Below, piece after piece: positions 30,400 to 33,956 of a DNA stretch of 33,956 nt. Under the pieces are notes generated by a model. That model was not told the origin of the DNA, searched no databases, and saw only the letters and a program-made list of their open reading frames with translations. The position numbers were made by a program, and so were the translations under genes. This DNA comes from Actinomycetes bacterium (GTDB lineage Bacteria; Actinomycetota; Acidimicrobiia; Spongiisociales; UBA5794): contig JAHEEL010000001.1 of the NCBI GenBank assembly GCA_024640745.1, positions 1 through 33,956 on the forward strand. The letters run 5' to 3'. Each line of letters starts with the position of its first letter. The first letter of the stretch is position 1.

Positions 30400-32061
30400 A
30401 TGCCCAAGGCCGTCCCATCAGCTCCGCTTGCCGGAGAGCGACTCCTGGTATGGCTCATGACAGTCCTCTCAGCCGCCGCGGCCGTCATGTACGTGCTGGC
30501 CGGCTGGCGGTCCGGCGATTGGAGTTTCGTGGCCGGAGCCATCGGTCCAGCCTTGGTCGCGGTGCTCGCCGCCCTCTCGGCCCGGCTCGGTCGCGGCCGG
30601 CTCCTCCCGGTGCTGATCGCCGCGTCCGTGGCGATCATCGCGGAGAACCAGCTGCTCCCGATCGAAGATATCGCGAACGCCTCGTTGGTTCCGCTGGCCG
30701 TCATCGGCGTTGCGGGGGCGTTCTTCGTACCTGCCCGCTGGGCAGTGCCCTACGCCACCGCATACGGGATCGCCATGTTCTCTACCCGTATCCCTTGGGC
30801 GCACAACGACACGAATCTCCTGCAGGCCACCATCGCTGCGGCCTCGGTGGTTGTCGGTGCGCTGTTCGCAGCGTGGATCCGGCGAGGCTACGACCGGCGC
30901 GGCGAGCGGTTCCGAAGCTTGTTCCAACATGCCCCGGTGTCAATGTGGCACGAGGACTTCACGGCGGTCGCGTCTGAGATCGATGTCCTGCGAAGCCAAG
31001 GTGTCGAGGATCTCGAGAGCTACCTCCGCTCGAATCCGGAAGAGGTCCGTCGGCTCGCGACCCTTGTGGAGGTCAAGGATGTCAACGACGCTGCCGTTCG
31101 TCTGAGCGATGCACCAGACCGCTCCGTGCTCATCGGCAGGTTCGGCATGGACACGTTCTCGCGGGGCTCGCTCGAATCGTTCATTCCGCAGTTCGTGGCG
31201 GTCGCGAACAACAGCGAAACCGTCACGACGGACCTCAACGGAGGACTAACCGTCACCGGCCGGCACATTGAAGCGCTTCTCGTCTGGAGTGCACCACGGC
31301 TCGGTGGCGTCCTCGACCTGACCGACGTGACGGTCGCGATCGTCGACATCACCCGTCAACGCGATGCCGAGCGGAAGCTCCAAAGCCTCGTAGATAGCAA
31401 GGACCAACTCGTTGCGACCATTTCTCACGAGATCCGAACGCCGCTCACTGCCGTCGTCGGGATCGCGGAGGAGCTACGAAACCCGCTGAGCACCATCGAC
31501 GAAGCGGAGCGCGCCGAGCTGCTCGGGCTCGTAGCCGACCAGAGCATCGAGGTTTCCCACATCGTCGACGACCTCCTCGTCGTCGCTCGTTCGGACGCCG
31601 GGAAACTGGCGGTCGATCCTCGCCCGTTGCGGCTCTCCGACGAGACGCCGGCCGTCGTGCGCACCGTCGACGCGAGCATCCCCGTTGAGATCGAGGCGGA
31701 GGCCGTCGTCGTTGCCGATCCCAAGCGTATTCGACAGATCATCCGCAATCTCATCACCAACGCACAGCGGTATGGCGGCCCACACATTCGCGTCGTCGTC
31801 AAACAGGAAGGCTCCCGCAGCGTTGTCGAGGTGCGAGACAACGGCGCCGCGCTGCCGCCCTCCGGGCGGGCCAGAATCTTCGAACCGTATGGCCGCGCCG
31901 AGGCGGGCGAAGTGCTCGAGGCATCCGTCGGTCTCGGATTGACCGTGTCGCGTCGGCTTGCGCGACACATGGGCGGCGATCTCACCTACGAGCACGACGG
32001 GCGCGAAGCCATCTTCGCGCTGACGCTCTCGAGCGCGTCGCTCCCGGTGACCGTGCCCTAG
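30400..32061 (+). CDS. membrane PAS sensor histidine kinase
   Basis: This 553-aa kinase has about six N-terminal hydrophobic segments (residues ~12-165). A PAS-like domain follows (about 170-325; FRSLFQHAPVSMWHEDF, VEVKDVNDAAVRL, VAIVDITRQRDAE). The DHp helix has the intact H-box ATISHEIRTPLTA (phospho-acceptor H343), and the ATPase domain has N-box RQIIRNLITNAQRYG, G1 VEVRDNGAAL (Ala where the second Gly is usual), F-box IFEPYGRA and G2 GLGLTVSRRLARHMGG. It should autophosphorylate. No response regulator gene is adjacent, so it is an orphan within this window. ATG 30400 lacks a visible Shine-Dalgarno. It is convergent with the malic enzyme gene, 45 bp apart, with no clear terminator. Confidence 0.92.
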   Translation: MPKAVPSAPLAGERLLVWLMTVLSAAAAVMYVLAGWRSGDWSFVAGAIGPALVAVLAALSARLGRGRLLPVLIAASVAIIAENQLLPIEDIANASLVPLAVIGVAGAFFVPARWAVPYATAYGIAMFSTRIPWAHNDTNLLQATIAAASVVVGALFAAWIRRGYDRRGERFRSLFQHAPVSMWHEDFTAVASEIDVLRSQGVEDLESYLRSNPEEVRRLATLVEVKDVNDAAVRLSDAPDRSVLIGRFGMDTFSRGSLESFIPQFVAVANNSETVTTDLNGGLTVTGRHIEALLVWSAPRLGGVLDLTDVTVAIVDITRQRDAERKLQSLVDSKDQLVATISHEIRTPLTAVVGIAEELRNPLSTIDEAERAELLGLVADQSIEVSHIVDDLLVVARSDAGKLAVDPRPLRLSDETPAVVRTVDASIPVEIEAEAVVVADPKRIRQIIRNLITNAQRYGGPHIRVVVKQEGSRSVVEVRDNGAALPPSGRARIFEPYGRAEAGEVLEASVGLGLTVSRRLARHMGGDLTYEHDGREAIFALTLSSASLPVTVP

Positions 32062-32106
32062 CACCGCGCCGCATCAACGCGATGGCTCAACCCGGCAGCG
32101 CCCGTC

Positions 32107-33813
32107 TCAGTCGCCTGCCGGTCGATACGGCAGATACTCCGGCGTCCACATCACGTCGTCGATGGCCTCTTCGAGCGAATCGACCGGATCTGCCACGCCC
32201 TCGTCGATCGCCTCCTGCGCCACCGCGATCGCAACGGCGCGCGACACCGCACGAACGTCATCCATGTTGGGATAGATCTGACCCACGGCGAGCAAGTCGC
32301 TGCCGACCTGATCGGCAAGGGCGTAGGCGCCGGCAAGGAACATCCGGTCGGTGATCTCGCGAGGCTTGATCGTGACGACGCCGAGGCCCATGCCGGGAAA
32401 GATGAAGACGTTGTTCGCCTGACCGATCCGGTGTTCGACACCGTCGTAGTCGACCGGCGCGAACGGGCTGCCGGTGGCGACGATCGCCCTGCCGTTGCTC
32501 CAACTCAGGGCCGCCTTCGGGGTCACCTCGGCGTTGCTCGTCGGGTTCGAGAGCGGGAGGATGATCGGTCGATCGATGTGCTGCGCCATCTCGGTGATCA
32601 CGTCTTCTCCGAACAAGCCCTGAGTGCCGGAGACGCCGATGAGGACCGTCGGCTTCACGTTCCGCACGACGTCCAGGAGCGACGGCAGCGGTGTGTGCTC
32701 GTCCCAATCGGCGATGTCCGCGACCGGCGTCGCCAGCCGCTGCTTGATATCGGTGAGGTTCCTCCTGTCCTCGAGGACGAGGCCGCGGCTGTCCAGGGCG
32801 TAGATGCGCGACCGGGCTTCATCGATATCCATGCCCCCGTCGGCCATCGCGTGGGCAATCTGCTCACGGATCCCGTAGCCGGCGGACCCGGCCCCTGCGA
32901 TCACGACCCGATGGTCGGTCAGCTTGCCGCCGCTGTGGCGCGTCGCGGCGATGAGGCCACCAACCACCATCGCAGCGGTTCCCTGGATGTCGTCGTTGAA
33001 CGACGGGAGGTAGCGCCGATACAGCTCGAGGTTGTGGAACGAGGTCCGGTTGGAGAAGTCCTCCCATTGGAGCAGGACGTCGGGGAAGACCTCCTTCACG
33101 GCGTGAACGAATTCCTCGATGAGCTGGTCGTATGCCTCTCCCCGCAGGCGAGTCTCCCGGTAGCCGAGATATAGCGGATCTTCGAGGAGCTCGGCGTTGT
33201 TCGTGCCCACGTCGATCGAGATCGGAATGCAGCGCGCCGGGCTGATGCCCGCCGCTGCCGTGTACAGCGCCAGCTTCCCAATCGGGATACCCATGCCGCC
33301 TGCGCCCTGATCCCCGAGCCCGAGAATGCGCTCGTTGTCGGTCACCACGATCACCGGCGGCTGCTCAACGGCCCGCGACAGTAGGAGATCTGCGATCCTC
33401 CCCCGATCGCGCGGGGTGATGTACATCCCGTGGGCCGACCGATAGAGCCTGCTCCAGTATTTGCAGGTCGACGCGACGGTGGGTGTGTAGATGATCGGAA
33501 CGACCTCTTGCAGATTGTCCATGACGAACCGGTAGAACAGCGTCTCGTTTCGGTCCATCAAGCTGCTGAGGTAGATGTTCTTGTCGAGATCGGAGACCTT
33601 GGCGTCCATCTGCGTGCGGACGCGGAGCAATTGCTCATCGAGCGTTGGGATGTGATCCGGGAGCAACCCGCGGAGGCCGAACGCCCGCCGCTCGTCGCGT
33701 GAGAATGCCGCCCCCTTGTTGAGGAACGGGTCGTGGAGCAGCGCGTCTCCCCGCTTCGTGACCGGCAGATACCGTTCGCCCGTCTCGTGGTCGACGAGAG
33801 GCCGGAAGTTCAT
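32107..33813 (-). CDS. maeA: malic enzyme (malate dehydrogenase, decarboxylating)
   Basis: This 568-aa protein matches the NAD-type malic enzyme family in length (E. coli MaeA is 565). Motifs in order: IYTPTVASTC with the catalytic Tyr, VVTDNERILGLGDQGAGG, the metal-binding ED in LQWEDFSN, FNDDIQGTAA, the Rossmann GAGSAGYGI, and LSNPTSNAEVTPKAAL. It oxidatively decarboxylates malate to pyruvate, giving NADH or NADPH, and links the TCA cycle to pyruvate; cofactor choice cannot be fixed from motifs alone. ATG 33813 has AGGAGG 5 nt upstream. It appears monocistronic. An inverted repeat lies about 22 nt upstream of the start. Confidence 0.95.
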   Translation of the reverse strand: MNFRPLVDHETGERYLPVTKRGDALLHDPFLNKGAAFSRDERRAFGLRGLLPDHIPTLDEQLLRVRTQMDAKVSDLDKNIYLSSLMDRNETLFYRFVMDNLQEVVPIIYTPTVASTCKYWSRLYRSAHGMYITPRDRGRIADLLLSRAVEQPPVIVVTDNERILGLGDQGAGGMGIPIGKLALYTAAAGISPARCIPISIDVGTNNAELLEDPLYLGYRETRLRGEAYDQLIEEFVHAVKEVFPDVLLQWEDFSNRTSFHNLELYRRYLPSFNDDIQGTAAMVVGGLIAATRHSGGKLTDHRVVIAGAGSAGYGIREQIAHAMADGGMDIDEARSRIYALDSRGLVLEDRRNLTDIKQRLATPVADIADWDEHTPLPSLLDVVRNVKPTVLIGVSGTQGLFGEDVITEMAQHIDRPIILPLSNPTSNAEVTPKAALSWSNGRAIVATGSPFAPVDYDGVEHRIGQANNVFIFPGMGLGVVTIKPREITDRMFLAGAYALADQVGSDLLAVGQIYPNMDDVRAVSRAVAIAVAQEAIDEGVADPVDSLEEAIDDVMWTPEYLPYRPAGD

Positions 33814-33834
33814 CTGTTCCTCCTGGATCGGCGC

Positions 33835-33855
33835 GTTGGACCGTATGCATCCAAC
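33835..33855. promoter_or_regulatory. inverted repeat upstream of malic enzyme
   Basis: GTTGGA-N9-TCCAAC, a 6-bp inverted repeat with 9-bp spacer, begins 22 nt upstream of the malic enzyme start, a position suitable for an operator. The rest of the 143-bp upstream segment to the window end shows no clear gene. Short repeats like this can arise by chance. Confidence 0.25.
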
Positions 33856-33956
33856 ATGGGCAGCATATTGAAAGGACGTTCACGCACGCAGGGCCGTTTG
33901 GCCGGTTCGGAGCACCGCCTCACCGACCGCATCGGTTAGCGTTCAGCCATGGCCGC

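Noticed and set aside
33949..33956. ATGGCCGC at the right edge as the start of a plus-strand gene
   Set aside because: Only two codons are present and no ribosome site is visible; it cannot be supported from this window.

Overview
The window is a 34 kb piece of a high-G+C bacterial chromosome that looks actinobacterial, most likely from the class Acidimicrobiia or a close relative. This rests on protein style: Thr/Pro-rich linkers of the TTTTTVAP type in exported proteins, a DUF1876 protein, a DUF4214 L,D-transpeptidase, an M23 peptidase with a CWB2-like domain, and GTG starts. The class assignment is an inference. I see no rRNA, tRNA, IS element, prophage or CRISPR array. The region is gene-dense, with short or no gaps.

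Layout. 22-4418: a B12-binding radical SAM protein (minus), a DRG-like TGS GTPase (plus), and a 601-aa fusion of a PfkB sugar/nucleoside kinase to a queuosine-salvage (QNG1)-like domain with a C-terminal four-Cys cluster. 4523-5946 (minus): a Glu-rich membrane protein, a LapA-domain protein, and an RRM protein followed by an IF-1 gene. 6202-9801 (plus): an Atg22-like MFS transporter and an APC permease fused to USP-like domains. 9854-11922 (minus): a NatAB-type ABC pair. 12241-14222 (minus): an OmpR-type response regulator and histidine kinase, divergent from a Thr-rich exported protein at 14332; a PHO-box-like direct repeat lies between them. 15068-18636 (minus): two half-transporters forming a heterodimeric ABC exporter. 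18810-21192 (plus): a glycyl radical enzyme (YjjI) and its activase (YjjW). 21206-25184: cell-envelope enzymes (L,D-transpeptidase, M23 peptidase), a two-domain VOC protein and DUF1876. 25392-27641: an unknown protein, a histidine-kinase-like protein lacking its phospho-acceptor His, and two small minus-strand genes. 27858-33813: an M20 peptidase, an anchored secreted protein, a PAS histidine kinase and a malic enzyme.

Most genes are housekeeping or envelope genes in small operons; three gene pairs share 4-bp stop/start overlaps. The most unusual items are the kinase/QNG1-like fusion (a possible one-polypeptide nucleoside-to-base salvage enzyme) and a family of degenerate 7-bp tandem repeats (consensus near RTCTCGT) at four intergenic sites. 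Also notable are the PHO-box-like operator, the asymmetric ABC exporter, the RRM/IF-1 pair and the pseudo-histidine kinase. All assignments come from reading the sequence by eye; no database search was run.
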